Shown here piece by piece: positions 24,913 to 38,661 of a stretch of DNA of 58,306 nucleotides. Below the pieces are notes generated by a model. The model was not told where the DNA came from. It ran no database searches and was given only the letters and a program-made list of their open reading frames with translations. Both the position numbers and the translations under genes were made by a program. The stretch covers positions 1-58,306 of the forward strand of contig NZ_NRSJ01000030.1 of NCBI RefSeq assembly GCF_016584085.1, read 5' to 3'. The number at the start of each line of letters is the position of its first letter. Position 1 is the stretch's first letter. Origin of the DNA: Halochromatium glycolicum. Lineage in GTDB: Bacteria; Pseudomonadota; Gammaproteobacteria; Chromatiales; Chromatiaceae.

Positions 24913-26481
24913 TCAGTGGCGGAAATGGCGCATCCCGGTGAAGACCATCGCGATGTCGTGCTCGTCGGCGGCGGCGATGACCTCGTCGTCGCGCATCGAG
25001 CCGCCGGGCTGGATCACGGCCCGAATGCCGGCCGCGGCGGCCTGATCGAGCCCGTCTCGGAACGGGAAGAAGGCATCCGAGGCGAGCACCGCGCCGGCGA
25101 CCTCGAGTCCGGCCTGCTCGGCCTTGATGCCGGCGATCCGAGCTGAGTTGACCCGGCTCATCTGACCGGCCCCGACGCCGATGGTCATCCGCTCGCGGGC
25201 ATAGACGATCGCGTTGGACTTGACGAACTTGGCCACGCGCCAGCCGAACAGCAGGTCCTCGAGCTCGGCATCGCTCGGGCTACGCTTGGAGACGGTCTTC
25301 AGCTCGGCGAAGAGGTCGCCATCGGCCTGCTGGACCAGCAGGCCACCGCGTACCCGCTTGAAGTCGAGGTAGCCATGGCGCTCGTCGCTCCAGCTGCCGC
25401 TCTGTAGCAGGCGGACGTTCTTCTTGGCCGCGACGGCCTCGCGCGCCTCGGCGCTGACCTCGGGGGCGATGATGACCTCGACGAATTGACGCGCGACGAT
25501 GGCCGCCGCGGTGGCGCCGTCCAAGGGCCGGTTGAAGGCGATGATGCCGCCGAACGCGGATTCCGGATCGGTTGCGAAGGCGCGCTCGTAGGCCGCGAGC
25601 AGGCTCTCGCCGACAGCGACGCCGCAGGGGTTGGCGTGCTTGACGATCACGCAGGCCGGCGCATCGGCGAACTGCTTGACGCACTCGAGCGCGGCGTCGG
25701 TGTCGGCGATGTTGTTGTAGCTGAGCGCCTTGCCCTGCAGCTGCTCGGCGCGGGCGACGCTGGCCTCGCAGCGTCCGCGGCCGACATAGAAGGCGGCCTC
25801 CTGGTGCGGGTTCTCGCCGTAACGCATCGCCTGGCGCTTGCTGAACTGCATGTTGTACGTGCGCGGCAGGCCCTCGGCCTTGCCCTCGGGGTGCTCGACG
25901 ATGGCACCGAGATGGTTGGCGATGGCGCCGTCATAGCGGGCCGTGTGCTCGAAGGCGCGTACCGCGAGATCGAAGCGCGTGCGGTCATCGACGGCGCCGT
26001 CGTTTGCCCCTATGGCCTCGCGCACGCGCGCGTAATCGGCCGGATCGCAGACCACGGTGACGTCGCGATGGTTCTTGGCCGCGGCGCGCAGCAGGGTCGG
26101 GCCGCCGATGTCGATGTGCTCGATCGCGGTCGGCAGGTCGCAGTCGGGCTGGGCGACGGTCTCCTCGAACGGATAGAGATTGACGACGACGAGATCGATC
26201 GGATGGATCTCGTTCTCGCGCATCACCTGATCGTCCTCGCCGCGGCGGCCGAGGATGCCGCCGTGGATGCGCGGATGCAGCGTCTTGACGCGCCCGTCCA
26301 TCATCTCCGGGAAGCCGGTGTACTCGGCGACCTCGGTCACCGGGATATCCTGCTCGACGAGCAGGCGCGCGGTGCCGCCGGTGGAGAGGATCTCGATGCC
26401 GCGCTTGCTCAGGGCCTGGGCGAAGCCAGCGAGGCCGGTCTTGTCGGAGACGCTGATCAGCGCCCGTCGGATTGGTTTCAT
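24913..26481 (-). CDS. purH: Bifunctional AICAR transformylase / IMP cyclohydrolase
   Basis: A 522-residue enzyme for the last two steps of IMP synthesis. The N-terminal cyclohydrolase domain has [20 protein letters not shown] and [13 protein letters not shown]; the C-terminal transformylase has [48 protein letters not shown] and [18 protein letters not shown] 26481 is chosen because AGGAGA precedes it and homology begins there. It is downstream of fis in the same direction, as in Pseudomonas. Confidence 0.97.
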   Translation of the reverse strand: MKPIRRALISVSDKTGLAGFAQALSKRGIEILSTGGTARLLVEQDIPVTEVAEYTGFPEMMDGRVKTLHPRIHGGILGRRGEDDQVMRENEIHPIDLVVVNLYPFEETVAQPDCDLPTAIEHIDIGGPTLLRAAAKNHRDVTVVCDPADYARVREAIGANDGAVDDRTRFDLAVRAFEHTARYDGAIANHLGAIVEHPEGKAEGLPRTYNMQFSKRQAMRYGENPHQEAAFYVGRGRCEASVARAEQLQGKALSYNNIADTDAALECVKQFADAPACVIVKHANPCGVAVGESLLAAYERAFATDPESAFGGIIAFNRPLDGATAAAIVARQFVEVIIAPEVSAEAREAVAAKKNVRLLQSGSWSDERHGYLDFKRVRGGLLVQQADGDLFAELKTVSKRSPSDAELEDLLFGWRVAKFVKSNAIVYARERMTIGVGAGQMSRVNSARIAGIKAEQAGLEVAGAVLASDAFFPFRDGLDQAAAAGIRAVIQPGGSMRDDEVIAAADEHDIAMVFTGMRHFRH

Positions 26482-26550
26482 CTCTGTTCTCCTCGCGCGC
26501 TTCACTACCGGCCCGCTGCTTGTCGCGGCGGGGACAGGGCGCCGCGAATA

Positions 26551-26814
26551 CTATGAGTCGGCTTTGAGTTTCTTGCGCAGGGTGCCGCGGCTGATCCCCA
26601 AGATCGCGGCCGCGGCCGACTGATTGCCATTGGTGTGCTCGAGCACGGCCTCGATCATCGGCCGCTCGACCTCGCTCATGACCAGTCGGTAGAGGCCGGT
26701 GATCTCGTGGTCGCCCATGCTGCTCAGATAGAAGCGAAGCGCATTGCGCACGCATTCGCGCAGTGGCTCGGTGCGGTGTGACTCCGGCACCGCAAAGCCT
26801 TTCCCATCATCCAT
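26551..26814 (-). CDS. fis: DNA-binding protein Fis
   Basis: An 87-residue nucleoid protein. The N-terminal part (LRECVRNALRFYLSSMGDHEITGLYRLVMSEVER in the middle) forms the dimer core, and the C terminus is a helix-turn-helix NQSAAAAILGISRGTLRKKL. I start at 26814 where homology begins. It follows dusB by 25 bp, the conserved dusB-fis operon in which growth-rate control comes from the dusB promoter. Confidence 0.95.
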   Translation of the reverse strand: MDDGKGFAVPESHRTEPLRECVRNALRFYLSSMGDHEITGLYRLVMSEVERPMIEAVLEHTNGNQSAAAAILGISRGTLRKKLKADS

Positions 26815-26839
26815 TACCTGTGTCCTCGCGCGTTCTTGT

Positions 26840-27946
26840 TTAGGCTGCGAGCATGCGGTCTGATGCCGCTTCGGCCAGTCGTTGGAGGTGCTCGCGCAGC
26901 AGCGCCAGTTGCTCATCGGCGGTTGTGGCCGCCATCAGGCGTTGACGCTGGGGTGCGGCCCCCACCTTTCCGCCGAGGCCCTGGAGGTACCACCCGATGT
27001 GCTTCCGCGCGATGCGCACTCCGCGCGGCTCGCCGTAGAAGGCGTAGAGCCGGTCGAGATGGTCCTCGATGATCGCGCCAACTGTCTCCGGCGCGGGCGT
27101 CCGTGCGGAGGCCTTTGCTCTGTGCGAGGCGCCTTCGGCCTGCTCGCCCGTCAGGTGAGCCTCTGCACGTACGGCGGTGGCGATGGCATTGAAGATCCAG
27201 GGTCGCCCCAAGGCGGCACGTCCAACCATAATAGCATCGGCTCCGGTGTGCTTCAGCACGCGAAAGGCTGCGGCCGGTCCATCGATGTCGCCGTTGGCGA
27301 CCAGGGGGATGCGCATTTGCGCCCGGATGGCCGTGAGGCTCTGATGCTCGGCCTCGCCGCGGTAGCCGCAGGCACGCGTGCGCCCATGGACCGTCAGCAG
27401 CGCGACGCCGCTCTCCTGCGCGATGCGGGCGATCCGTGCGAGATTTCGGGTCTCGGGTGACCAGCCGGTGCGGGTCTTGAGCGTGACCGGCACCGGGACG
27501 GCTTGGACCACCGCCTCGAGGATACGGCCGACCAGGGCCTCGTCGCGCAGCAACGCTGAGCCCGCTGTGACCTGGCAGACCTTCTTGGCCGGGCAGCCGA
27601 GATTGATGTCGATGAGTTCAGCCCCGCAGTCGACGTTATATTGGGCTGCGTCGGCCATCTGGGCTGGATCGGCGCCTGCGATCTGGACCGCGATCGGCCC
27701 CGGCTCGCCGGCATGGTCACGACGCTCGCGACTCTTGCGCGTCTCGCGCAGCGCCGGATTGGCCGAGACCATCTCGGAGACGGTCAGACCGGCGCCGAGC
27801 TCACGGCATAGCGTCCGGAATGGACGATCGGTGGCGCCTGCCATCGGCGCCAGGATCAGGCGGTTAGGAAGGGTCACCGGGCCGAGCTGAAGGGGCTCGA
27901 GCAGATGGGAAGCTGGGTGGTCAGCGGTATCCTGAACGGACATCAT
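26840..27946 (-). CDS. dusB: tRNA-dihydrouridine synthase DusB
   Basis: A 368-residue FMN enzyme reducing uridine in the tRNA D-loop. Signatures are LILAPMAGATDRPFRTLCRE, INLGCPAKKVCQVTAGSALL with the catalytic cysteine, VTLKTRTGW and VANGDIDGPAAA. The C-terminal region ends in a helical tRNA-binding extension longer than usual. It starts at one of two adjacent ATG codons. It heads dusB-fis-purH; a repeat-rich gap (27947-28456) separates it from prmA. Confidence 0.96.
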   Translation of the reverse strand: MMSVQDTADHPASHLLEPLQLGPVTLPNRLILAPMAGATDRPFRTLCRELGAGLTVSEMVSANPALRETRKSRERRDHAGEPGPIAVQIAGADPAQMADAAQYNVDCGAELIDINLGCPAKKVCQVTAGSALLRDEALVGRILEAVVQAVPVPVTLKTRTGWSPETRNLARIARIAQESGVALLTVHGRTRACGYRGEAEHQSLTAIRAQMRIPLVANGDIDGPAAAFRVLKHTGADAIMVGRAALGRPWIFNAIATAVRAEAHLTGEQAEGASHRAKASARTPAPETVGAIIEDHLDRLYAFYGEPRGVRIARKHIGWYLQGLGGKVGAAPQRQRLMAATTADEQLALLREHLQRLAEAASDRMLAA

Positions 27947-28172
27947 GGAGTGATCTGGGCTAGGCGTTCGATCGGAGAATTATGAATGGCCCAGAGTGTA
28001 CGCGGATCGGGGCTCGGCGGTTGCCCTTCCGCTCTTCGGTTCGCTTGCTTGGTCCGGCTCCGCTGCCGTGCCCGCCGGCGGGGCTGAAGGGGGGCGTCGC
28101 TTGGGCTGCTGGGGCTCGCGCACTGCAGCGGAAATCCCGAGGCCGATTGTCGCTGGCCGCAATGGTCGTGAG

Positions 28173-28242
28173 GTAGGAGCCCGCTTGCGGGCGATCTTCG
28201 TCGCCGCGAGCGCGGCCTGGTCGCCCGCAAGCGGGCTCCTAC
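28173..28242. repeat. REP palindrome pair
   Basis: GTAGGAGCCCGCTTGCGGGC (28173 on) faces its own reverse complement ending at 28242 (GCCCGCAAGCGGGCTCCTAC), with about 26 bp between them, a BIME-like arrangement. The same palindrome recurs at 47011-47154. The surrounding gap 27947-28456 holds no gene I can support. Confidence 0.9.
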
Positions 28243-28247
28243 AGCGC

Positions 28248-28410
28248 TAAGGCGATTGCCGGAAAAGCTCGTACCGAATTGCGCAGGATTTTCGTTTGCC
28301 TTCGAGGAGCGTCGCCGGGAGCATAGCCGGGCTATGTGACCGGCGGCGCGACGAAGAAGGCGAGCGAAAAGACCAGCAAGGCGGTATGAGCTTTGACAGA
28401 AATCGCCTAA
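28248..28410 (-). repeat. 163-bp foldback element, copy B
   Basis: Inverted copy of 8273-8435, with about two substitutions in 163 bp. It lies 5 bp after the REP pair, between prmA and dusB, genes that are normally adjacent. Both ends carry TTAGGCGATT / TAAGGCGATT inverted repeats. Confidence 0.88.
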
Positions 28411-28456
28411 GAGCCTGGTGGCAGGAAAAGGGTCTCGGTATTCCTGACGCGATGCA

Positions 28457-29380
28457 CTAGTCGCTTGGGCGGCGCCGCCCGGTCAGCAGCACCCAGTCTT
28501 CGCGCTCGACCGGCGGGTCCATCATGAAATCCGGCCAGTAGGCGGCGCTGACCGCCTCGCTCTGGCGGGTCAGGATGCCCGAGAGCGCGAGTAGGCCGTC
28601 CGGCTTGCACAGCCGTGCGAGCGTCGGCGCCAGCGTCATCAGCGGCTCGGCCAGGATATTGGCGAGCACCAGATCGCTCGCCTCGCGGGGCAGCTCCTCA
28701 GGCCGACCAACACAGAGCCGCTCGCCGACGGCGTTGACCTCGGCGTTCTCGCGCGTCGCCTCCAGCGCCTGCGGGTCATGGTCGATCGCGATCGCGCGCG
28801 CGGCGCCGAGCTTCAGGGCCGTGATCGCGAGGATACCCGAGCCGCAGCCGAAATCGAGCAGCGTCTTGCCGCGCAGCGGGGTCCGATCGAGCCACTCGAG
28901 GCAGAGCGCTGTCGTGGCATGGTGGCCGGTGCCGAAGGCCAGCCCAGGGTCCAGGTCGATGACCACCGCATCCGGCTCCGGGACGGCCTGCCCGCGTGGG
29001 CAGATCCAGAGCCGCTGTCCAAACCGTTGGGGATGCAGGTCCTCGAGCCAGACCCGTTCCCAGGGGCGGTCGTCGAGTCGGTGCAGACTTGGCGTTGCAA
29101 GGCATTGGGGCGCCAGGGTCTCGGCCGCGTGCTCCGCCTGCATCGTGCCCGCGGGGTCGTCTTCAAACAGGGCCTTGATGCGCAGCTGCCGCCACAGCGG
29201 GGTTGCCCCGGGCGCTGGCTCGAGCACCGCCTCGAGGCCGGCCCTGCTGTCGATCTCACCTGCGAGGCTGTCCCCGCCGTCATCCATCGTCACGGCCAGC
29301 GCGCCGGCATTCTCGAGCGCTGCCTCGAGCAGAGGCGCAGCGTCACGGTCGGTCAGTAGCTCGAGCTCGATCCAGGCCAT
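28457..29380 (-). CDS. prmA: Ribosomal protein L11 methyltransferase
   Basis: A 307-residue SAM-dependent enzyme that trimethylates L11. The N-terminal substrate domain begins AWIELELLTDRDAAPLLEAAL; the methyltransferase domain has LDPGLAFGTGHHATTALCLEWL, LLDFGCGSGILAITALKLGA and LVLANILAEPLMTLAP. I start at 29380, where homology starts; the reading frame upstream overlaps accC in another frame. It follows accC by 20 bp and is part of aroQ-accB-accC-prmA. Confidence 0.96.
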   Translation of the reverse strand: MAWIELELLTDRDAAPLLEAALENAGALAVTMDDGGDSLAGEIDSRAGLEAVLEPAPGATPLWRQLRIKALFEDDPAGTMQAEHAAETLAPQCLATPSLHRLDDRPWERVWLEDLHPQRFGQRLWICPRGQAVPEPDAVVIDLDPGLAFGTGHHATTALCLEWLDRTPLRGKTLLDFGCGSGILAITALKLGAARAIAIDHDPQALEATRENAEVNAVGERLCVGRPEELPREASDLVLANILAEPLMTLAPTLARLCKPDGLLALSGILTRQSEAVSAAYWPDFMMDPPVEREDWVLLTGRRRPSD

Positions 29381-29400
29381 GGGCGTCCGTTCGATGCGGG

Positions 29401-30741
29401 TCAGAGACCCAGCTTCTTCTCCAGGTAGTGGATATTGATTCCGCCCTGTTGGAAGGCCGTATCGTTCAGCAGCGTCCGATGGAGCGGGATATTGGTGTTG
29501 ATGCCCTCGATGATCGTCTCGCGCAGTGCGTTGTTCATCCGCGCCAGGGCAGCTGAGCGATCCTCGCCATGGGCGACCAGCTTGCCGATCATCGAGTCGT
29601 AATAGGGCGGCACCACGTAGCCGGCATAGATATGGGTATCGAGCCGCACCCCCGGTCCGCCCGGCGCATGAAACTCCTCGATGCGCCCAGGGCTGGGCAT
29701 GAAGGTCTCCGGGTGCTCGGCATTGAGGCGGCATTCGATCGCATGGCCGCGCGGAACGATCTGGTCCTGACTGAAGCGCAGCCGCTCGCCGCCCGCGACC
29801 AGGATCTGCTCCTTGATCACATCGATGCCGGTGATCATCTCGGTGACCGGATGCTCGACCTGCACCCGGGTGTTCATCTCGATGAAATAGAACTCGCCAT
29901 CCTGGTACAGGAATTCGAAGGTGCCGAGCCCGCGATAGCCAAGCGTGCTGCAGGCCTGGGCGCAGCGCTCGCCGATACGCTGGCGCTGCTCCTCCGTGAT
30001 GCCGGGTGCCGGCGCCTCCTCGATCACCTTTTGGTGGCGGCGCTGCATCGAGCAGTCGCGCTCGCACAGGTGAATCGCGTTGCCGTAGTTGTCGGCCAGC
30101 ACCTGGAACTCGACGTGGCGCGGGTTCTCCAGGTATTTCTCCATGTAGACGACGTCGTTGCCGAACGCGGCGCCGGCCTCAGCCTTGGTCAGCGAGATCG
30201 CGTTCAGCAGCGTCGCGTCCGAATGCACGACCCGCATGCCGCGTCCGCCGCCGCCGCCGGCGGCCTTGATGATGACCGGATAGCCGATCTCGCGCGCGAG
30301 CTCCAGGGTGTGCTTGGCGTCCTCGTCGAGCGGACCGTCGGACCCGGGCACGCAGGGGACCCCGGCCTGCTTCATCGCGCGGATGGCCGAGACCTTGTCG
30401 CCCATCAGCCGGATGGTCTCCGGCTTGGGGCCGATGAAGACGAAGCCCGAGCGCTCGACCCGCTCGGCGAAATCGGCGTTCTCGGACAGGAAGCCGTAGC
30501 CCGGGTGGATCGCGACCGTGTCGGTGACCTCGGCGGCGCTGATGATCGCCGGGATGTGCAGATAGCTGTCGCGCGACGGGGCCGGGCCGATGCAGACCGA
30601 TTCATCGGCGAGCAGCACATGCTTGAGATCACGGTCGGCGTCCGAATGGACGGCAACCGTCTTGATGCCGAGCTCGCGGCACGCGCGCTGGATGCGCAAC
30701 GCGATCTCGCCGCGGTTGGCGATGAGGATCTTCTCGATCAT
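29401..30741 (-). CDS. accC: Acetyl-CoA carboxylase, biotin carboxylase subunit
   Basis: A 446-residue ATP-grasp enzyme that carboxylates biotin on AccB for fatty-acid synthesis. Signatures are [52 protein letters not shown], and [17 protein letters not shown]. Its start overlaps the accB stop by 4 bp. Normal length. Confidence 0.98.
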   Translation of the reverse strand: MIEKILIANRGEIALRIQRACRELGIKTVAVHSDADRDLKHVLLADESVCIGPAPSRDSYLHIPAIISAAEVTDTVAIHPGYGFLSENADFAERVERSGFVFIGPKPETIRLMGDKVSAIRAMKQAGVPCVPGSDGPLDEDAKHTLELAREIGYPVIIKAAGGGGGRGMRVVHSDATLLNAISLTKAEAGAAFGNDVVYMEKYLENPRHVEFQVLADNYGNAIHLCERDCSMQRRHQKVIEEAPAPGITEEQRQRIGERCAQACSTLGYRGLGTFEFLYQDGEFYFIEMNTRVQVEHPVTEMITGIDVIKEQILVAGGERLRFSQDQIVPRGHAIECRLNAEHPETFMPSPGRIEEFHAPGGPGVRLDTHIYAGYVVPPYYDSMIGKLVAHGEDRSAALARMNNALRETIIEGINTNIPLHRTLLNDTAFQQGGINIHYLEKKLGL

Positions 30742-31193
30742 TCGATCACGAACAACGGTTGGTTGTATTCCACGGGCTGGCCGTTCTCGACCAGGATCTT
30801 CTTGACGACGCCGGCGCGTTCCGACTCGATCTGATTGAGGATCTTCATCGCCTCGATGATGCAGAGGATATCGCCCACCTTGACCTCCTGACCCTCCTCG
30901 ACGAAGGACTTGGCACCCGGGGAAGGTGAGCGGTAGAAGGTGCCGACCATCGGTGAGCGGGCGACGGAGGCATCATCGACCTCGGTTGCGCCTGCGCTGC
31001 TAGCGCTACCGGCCGGCGCTGCGGCTGGGGCCGACGGGGCTGCAGCCGGCGCTGAAGCCGGCATCATGAACTGGGGTGCACCGCTTCCGTGACGGCTGAT
31101 CCGGACCGATTCCTCACCTTCGTGGATCTCGATCTCGGCGACGTTCGACTCATCGAGCAATTCGATCAGCTTTTTGACCTTGCGGATGTCCAT
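30738..31193 (-). CDS. accB: Acetyl-CoA carboxylase, biotin carboxyl carrier protein
   Basis: A 151-residue carrier. The N terminus is [20 protein letters not shown], a flexible Ala/Pro-rich linker spans about residues 45-70, and the C-terminal biotinyl domain has the biotinylated lysine in [12 protein letters not shown] and the GTFYRSPSP thumb region. It sits between aroQ and accC, overlapping accC by 4 bp. Confidence 0.97.
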   Translation of the reverse strand: MDIRKVKKLIELLDESNVAEIEIHEGEESVRISRHGSGAPQFMMPASAPAAAPSAPAAAPAGSASSAGATEVDDASVARSPMVGTFYRSPSPGAKSFVEEGQEVKVGDILCIIEAMKILNQIESERAGVVKKILVENGQPVEYNQPLFVIE

Positions 31194-31274
31194 GACTGTT
31201 GATCTTCTCGCCGTATCTGAATGCTTATGTGCGTTGGTGCGAGGCCGTGCGCGAGCGCCGGAGGCGTTTGGCCC

Positions 31275-31721
31275 TCAGCGCGGTCCCGGCAGACGCTCGA
31301 GCGCAGCGGCCAGTGCCAGCGCGTAGCCCTGTGCACCGAGGCCGCTGATCACGCCAACTGCGATATCGGAAAAGTACGAATGCGCCCGGAACGGCTCGCG
31401 CGCGTGGACGTTCGAGAGGTGAATCTCGATGAACGGGATCTCGACCGCGAGCAAGGCGTCGCGCAGTGCAATGCTGGTGTGGGTGAAGGCGGCAGGATTG
31501 AACAGGATGAAGGCCACGCCGTCATCACCGGCGCGATGGATGGCCTCGATCAGCTCGTGCTCGGCGTTGCTCTGCAGCATCTGCAGCCGATGACCGGCGG
31601 CAACCGTGGCCTCTGAGAGCTGCGCTTCGATCGTTGCGAGCGTTTCGACGCCATAGGTCTGGGGCTCGCGGGTACCGAGCCGGTTCAGATTGGGGCCGTT
31701 GAGACAGAGGATCGTTGCCAT
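31275..31721 (-). CDS. aroQ: 3-dehydroquinate dehydratase, type II
   Basis: A 148-residue shikimate-pathway enzyme. It begins with [21 protein letters not shown] (catalytic Tyr), has [17 protein letters not shown] and the histidine in [21 protein letters not shown]. It heads the aroQ-accB-accC-prmA order common in gammaproteobacteria. The 296-bp gap upstream (31722-32017) probably carries the operon promoter; it also contains three near-copies of TGAGCGTTTGGCC at 31947-31985 but no gene that I recognise. Confidence 0.97.
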   Translation of the reverse strand: MATILCLNGPNLNRLGTREPQTYGVETLATIEAQLSEATVAAGHRLQMLQSNAEHELIEAIHRAGDDGVAFILFNPAAFTHTSIALRDALLAVEIPFIEIHLSNVHAREPFRAHSYFSDIAVGVISGLGAQGYALALAAALERLPGPR

Positions 31722-32017
31722 GCTGATGCGGCCACCACTGCGGCTGTATGGAGCTCCGACTGCTCGAACTTCAGAATACTGATCGAATTCGCAGCCAATG
31801 TCTGCGAACGCTCTTCAATCGGGCGCCTCCCGCCTGGATCAGCCCTGGGCATACAGGTTACGGCATCAGGCGCTGTTTTACAAAGACGAGAATGCAAGAA
31901 GCAGTGCGGTATGCGGCCAATTGCCGGCTGTTGGGCGCGTATTCCCGAGCGTTTGGCCTGAGCGTTTGGCCTGAGCGTCTGGGATGAGCGCTCAAGGCCA
32001 TCGGGCGATTCCGGGCG

Positions 32018-32583
32018 TCATCTCCGCTGTGCCAAGCGCGGTGCGATCTCGGCGTCGAATACGGCCCTGTCGAGCTCACCGGTCCGGCTGAAGACGCGTC
32101 GGCCGAGCGCGTCGAATATCACCGTGAACGGCAATCCGCCAGTACGATTACCGAGCTGTTTCGAGAGCCTGACGGTCTCGATGTTACCGAGCAGGATCGG
32201 ATAGTCGACCGGATGGGCTTCGAGAAAACGGGCAACCGCATCGGCGCGGTCGATGCTGATACCGACGACCTGGAGCCCTTGGTTTGCATAACGCTGCTGC
32301 CAACTGTCGAGTATCGCCATCTCGCGCTGGCAGGGCAGACACCAGCTGGCCCAGAGATGGAGCACGAGCAGCTTGCCGGCCCAGCTGCTGCTTCTCACCT
32401 CGCGCCCGTCGAGGCGCGGCAGGCGCAGATCGGGCAGGGTCTCGATGAGCCCGTCCGGCGACCCGACTGCGAGCCGCCGGGCCTCGGCGCTGTCGTCAGG
32501 GTCCAGCCAGCGTTCACCGAACAGCGCCAAGCCGATGCTGACCGAGCCGGCCAGCACCGTTACCGCGAAGACCTTGGCGACAT

Positions 32584-32587
<4 letters not shown>
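32018..32587 (-). CDS. TlpA/ResA-like thiol-disulfide oxidoreductase
   Basis: A 189-residue membrane-anchored periplasmic thioredoxin-fold protein. An N-terminal segment (FAVTVLAGSVSIGLALFG) is an uncleaved anchor or signal. The active site is WASWCLPCQREMAIL (CLPC). Later parts GISIDRADAVARFLEAH and GGLPFTVIFDALG match the TlpA family. The start overlaps the dsbD stop by 4 bp, so it is probably kept reduced by DsbD and may serve cytochrome c or other thiol maturation; its exact substrate is unknown. Confidence 0.88.
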
Positions 32588-35090
<2,503 letters not shown>

Positions 35091-35112
<22 letters not shown>

Positions 35113-35435
35113 TGACGGACCCAATCTAGGTAGTTCTCGTGGCCGGTGGTGATCGGATGGCTGATCACCTCGGGAACATCGTAAGGGTGGAGCGAGGCGA
35201 TGCGCGCCGTCATCGGCGTGATGCAGGGCTCGGTGGTCTTGATGATCAGCAAGACCTCAGTGTCGGTCTCCACTTGCGACTCCCAACGGTAGACCGAGGT
35301 GACGCCAGGTAACGCGTTGACGCAGGCGGCGAGCCGTTCGCTGACAAGGGCCTCGGCGAGCGATTGCGCTGTCTCGGCGTTTGGGCAGGTGCAATAGGCC
35401 ACATAGACCTGTTGGGAGTCAGATTGGTTGCTCAT
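35091..35435 (-). CDS. cutA: Divalent-cation tolerance protein CutA
   Basis: A 114-residue trimeric CutA protein, with YVAYCTCPNAETAQSLAEALV, RLAACVNALPGVTSVYRWE and the end HPITTGHENYLDWVRQC. The fold is PII-like. Role in metal tolerance is debated. The 3' end overlaps the dsbD start by about 22 bp, and in E. coli cutA and dsbD are also adjacent. I start at 35435, where homology begins, leaving the 12-bp tandem repeat upstream noncoding. Confidence 0.95.
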
Positions 35436-35469
35436 GGCGTTCTGTTTGGCTAGGGGTCGAGCTGGAGAC

Positions 35470-35521
35470 TGGGGTGGACATTGAGGCGGACACTGGGGCG
35501 GACACTGGGGTGGACACTGGG
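35470..35521. repeat. 12-bp tandem repeat upstream of cutA
   Basis: About four copies of a unit close to GGGGTGGACACT. On the minus strand it would read Gln-Cys-Pro-Pro repeatedly if translation began upstream, but a non-conserved extension of CutA is unlikely. Confidence 0.8.
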
Positions 35522-35675
35522 GCCGCTGAGCCAGCGGCGCGCATAGCGTAACGAAATCCAAGGGTGCGGGCTGCACCGGTTTGAATCATGCAAATCCGGA
35601 CAGATGTGCGGGAAATTCAGCCATCCCCCAACAGGGGCCGGCACATGGGCCGGCGCCACCAGTGAGACCAGCGTC

Positions 35676-36101
35676 ATGTGGATCTTCCTTCTCATCTTCG
35701 TCTTTGCACCACTGATCGAGCTCTACTTCCTGATTCAGGTCGGATCGGTGATCGGGGCCCTGCCGACGATCCTTCTGTCGATTCTGACCGCGGTGATCGG
35801 TGGTTATCTCGTTCGGATGCAGGGGTTGGCGGTGCTGATGCGGGTGCGTTCGATGCTCGAGCGCGGCGAAACGCCAGCACTGGAGCTCCTCGACGGGGCA
35901 GTGCTCCTGCTATGCGGCTTTGCCCTGCTGCTGCCAGGCTTCATCACTGATGCGATCGGCTTTGCGCTGCTGGTGCCACCGTTGCGCCGGGCGCTGGTGC
36001 GGCGCTACGTCCAGGTCATGCCGGCTCAGGGGGAGGTGATCGTACGACGAGAGACCTCGTCACGCCGGACCATCGAGGGCGACTGGCGGCGTGACGACTG
36101 A
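35676..36101 (+). CDS. fxsA: FxsA family membrane protein
   Basis: A 141-residue inner-membrane protein of the FxsA family, named for suppression of F-plasmid exclusion of phage T7 in E. coli. It has hydrophobic segments at about 2-25, 27-48 and 70-100 (IFLLIFVFAPLIELYFLIQV, then AVLLLCGFALLLPGFITDAIG), and a basic C terminus. I start at ATG 35676, so that the membrane segment is N-terminal. It lies upstream of groES-groEL in the same direction, the order seen in E. coli. Confidence 0.92.
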   Translation: MWIFLLIFVFAPLIELYFLIQVGSVIGALPTILLSILTAVIGGYLVRMQGLAVLMRVRSMLERGETPALELLDGAVLLLCGFALLLPGFITDAIGFALLVPPLRRALVRRYVQVMPAQGEVIVRRETSSRRTIEGDWRRDD

Positions 36102-36164
36102 GCGCGCTGGCCTCGCTCGTCCGCGCCGATAGCGGGATTCCGAACGAAAGAGCGCAATGGCCCC

Positions 36165-36192
36165 TTGACAGCGCGCAGACGCTGCCTATTAT
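36165..36192 (+). promoter_or_regulatory. Sigma-70 type promoter of groES-groEL
   Basis: TTGACA at 36165-36170 and TATTAT at 36187-36192 with 16-bp spacing, near consensus. The -10 box overlaps the first base of the CIRCE element, so repressor binding would block it. Confidence 0.8.
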
Positions 36193-36218
36193 TAGCACTC
36201 GCTCGGCATGAGTGCTAA
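36192..36218 (+). promoter_or_regulatory. CIRCE operator (HrcA binding site)
   Basis: TTAGCACTC, nine bases, GAGTGCTAA: a perfect match to the CIRCE inverted repeat. It predicts that groESL is repressed by HrcA and induced when GroE is occupied by unfolded protein. The hrcA gene is not in this window. Confidence 0.97.
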
Positions 36219-36338
36219 CACCCGACCGCAACAGTCGGTTGCGAACGGTACCAGCAGTTCGATACCGGTGCCGGACACAATCCGGCCCGGCCCACGCTTC
36301 ACAACACTGAACTCAACTAACCCTGAGGGCTACCGCAA

Positions 36339-36629
36339 ATGAAGATTCGTCCTTTGCATGACCGCATCGTGGTCCGCCGCATGGAAGAGGAGCGCACCTC
36401 CGCCGGAGGCATCGTGATCCCGGATTCCGCCGCTGAGAAGCCGATCCAGGGCGAGGTTCTCGCGGTCGGCAACGGCAAGATCATGGACAGCGGTGACACC
36501 CGCAACCTCGACGTCAAGGTCGGCGACAAGGTGCTGTTCGGCAAGTACTCCGGCACCGAGGTCAAGCTCGACGGCGAAGAATTCCTCGTGATGCGCGAGG
36601 ACGACATCATGGGCGTCATCGAGGGCTGA
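36339..36629 (+). CDS. groES: Co-chaperonin GroES
   Basis: A 96-residue subunit of the heptameric lid for GroEL. Signatures are [28 protein letters not shown], the mobile loop region, and [30 protein letters not shown]. It follows the CIRCE-controlled promoter with a leader of roughly 140 bp, and groEL begins 65 bp later. Confidence 0.98.
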   Translation: MKIRPLHDRIVVRRMEEERTSAGGIVIPDSAAEKPIQGEVLAVGNGKIMDSGDTRNLDVKVGDKVLFGKYSGTEVKLDGEEFLVMREDDIMGVIEG

Positions 36630-36661
36630 GCCTTGCTCGAGCCCTGTTCCAGTATTCCTAG

Positions 36662-38338
<1,677 letters not shown>

Positions 38339-38402
38339 GCCCTCGCCCTGCCCACAGCGCCGACGCAGTCCCTGGCTGCAGTCGGCGCTGCCGCGCATTG
38401 AC

Positions 38403-38427
38403 AGCCCCGCAATTGCGGGGCTTTTTT
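38403..38427 (+). terminator. Rho-independent terminator of groES-groEL
   Basis: AGCCCCGC-AATT-GCGGGGCT followed by a run of six or seven T. A strong, textbook stem of eight base pairs. Confidence 0.95.
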
Positions 38428-38525
38428 ATGGGCCTGTCTCATGTTGATGGGCCTGTCTCATGCCAGCGCGCGCGATTGCTGACGAAGCCCATGTGTGCTC
38501 GAGCGATTTTGCGGTACCGTATCGT

Positions 38526-38608
38526 CACCCGCCCTGGTTTCCGGACAGGCTGAGCCCATCGGTGCTGACTGTTCCGGGGCCTTCTGTCCGGCGATCAGGC
38601 GGAATGGC
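38526..38608 (+). repeat. 82-bp foldback element (family C), copy 2
   Basis: About 95% identical by eye to 14382-14464 and in the same orientation, lying between the groEL terminator and the endopeptidase gene. Confidence 0.88.
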
Positions 38609-38661
38609 CATATCAACGTTTCCGTCTTGATCGAATCTGATCTGCCAACCAACCATCTCGG

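Noticed and set aside
29381..30067. Upstream extension of PrmA
   Set aside because: It lies wholly inside accC in another frame.
35436..35576. Cys-Pro-Pro-Gln repeat protein fused to CutA
   Set aside because: It arises from reading the 12-bp repeat; CutA homology starts at 35435.
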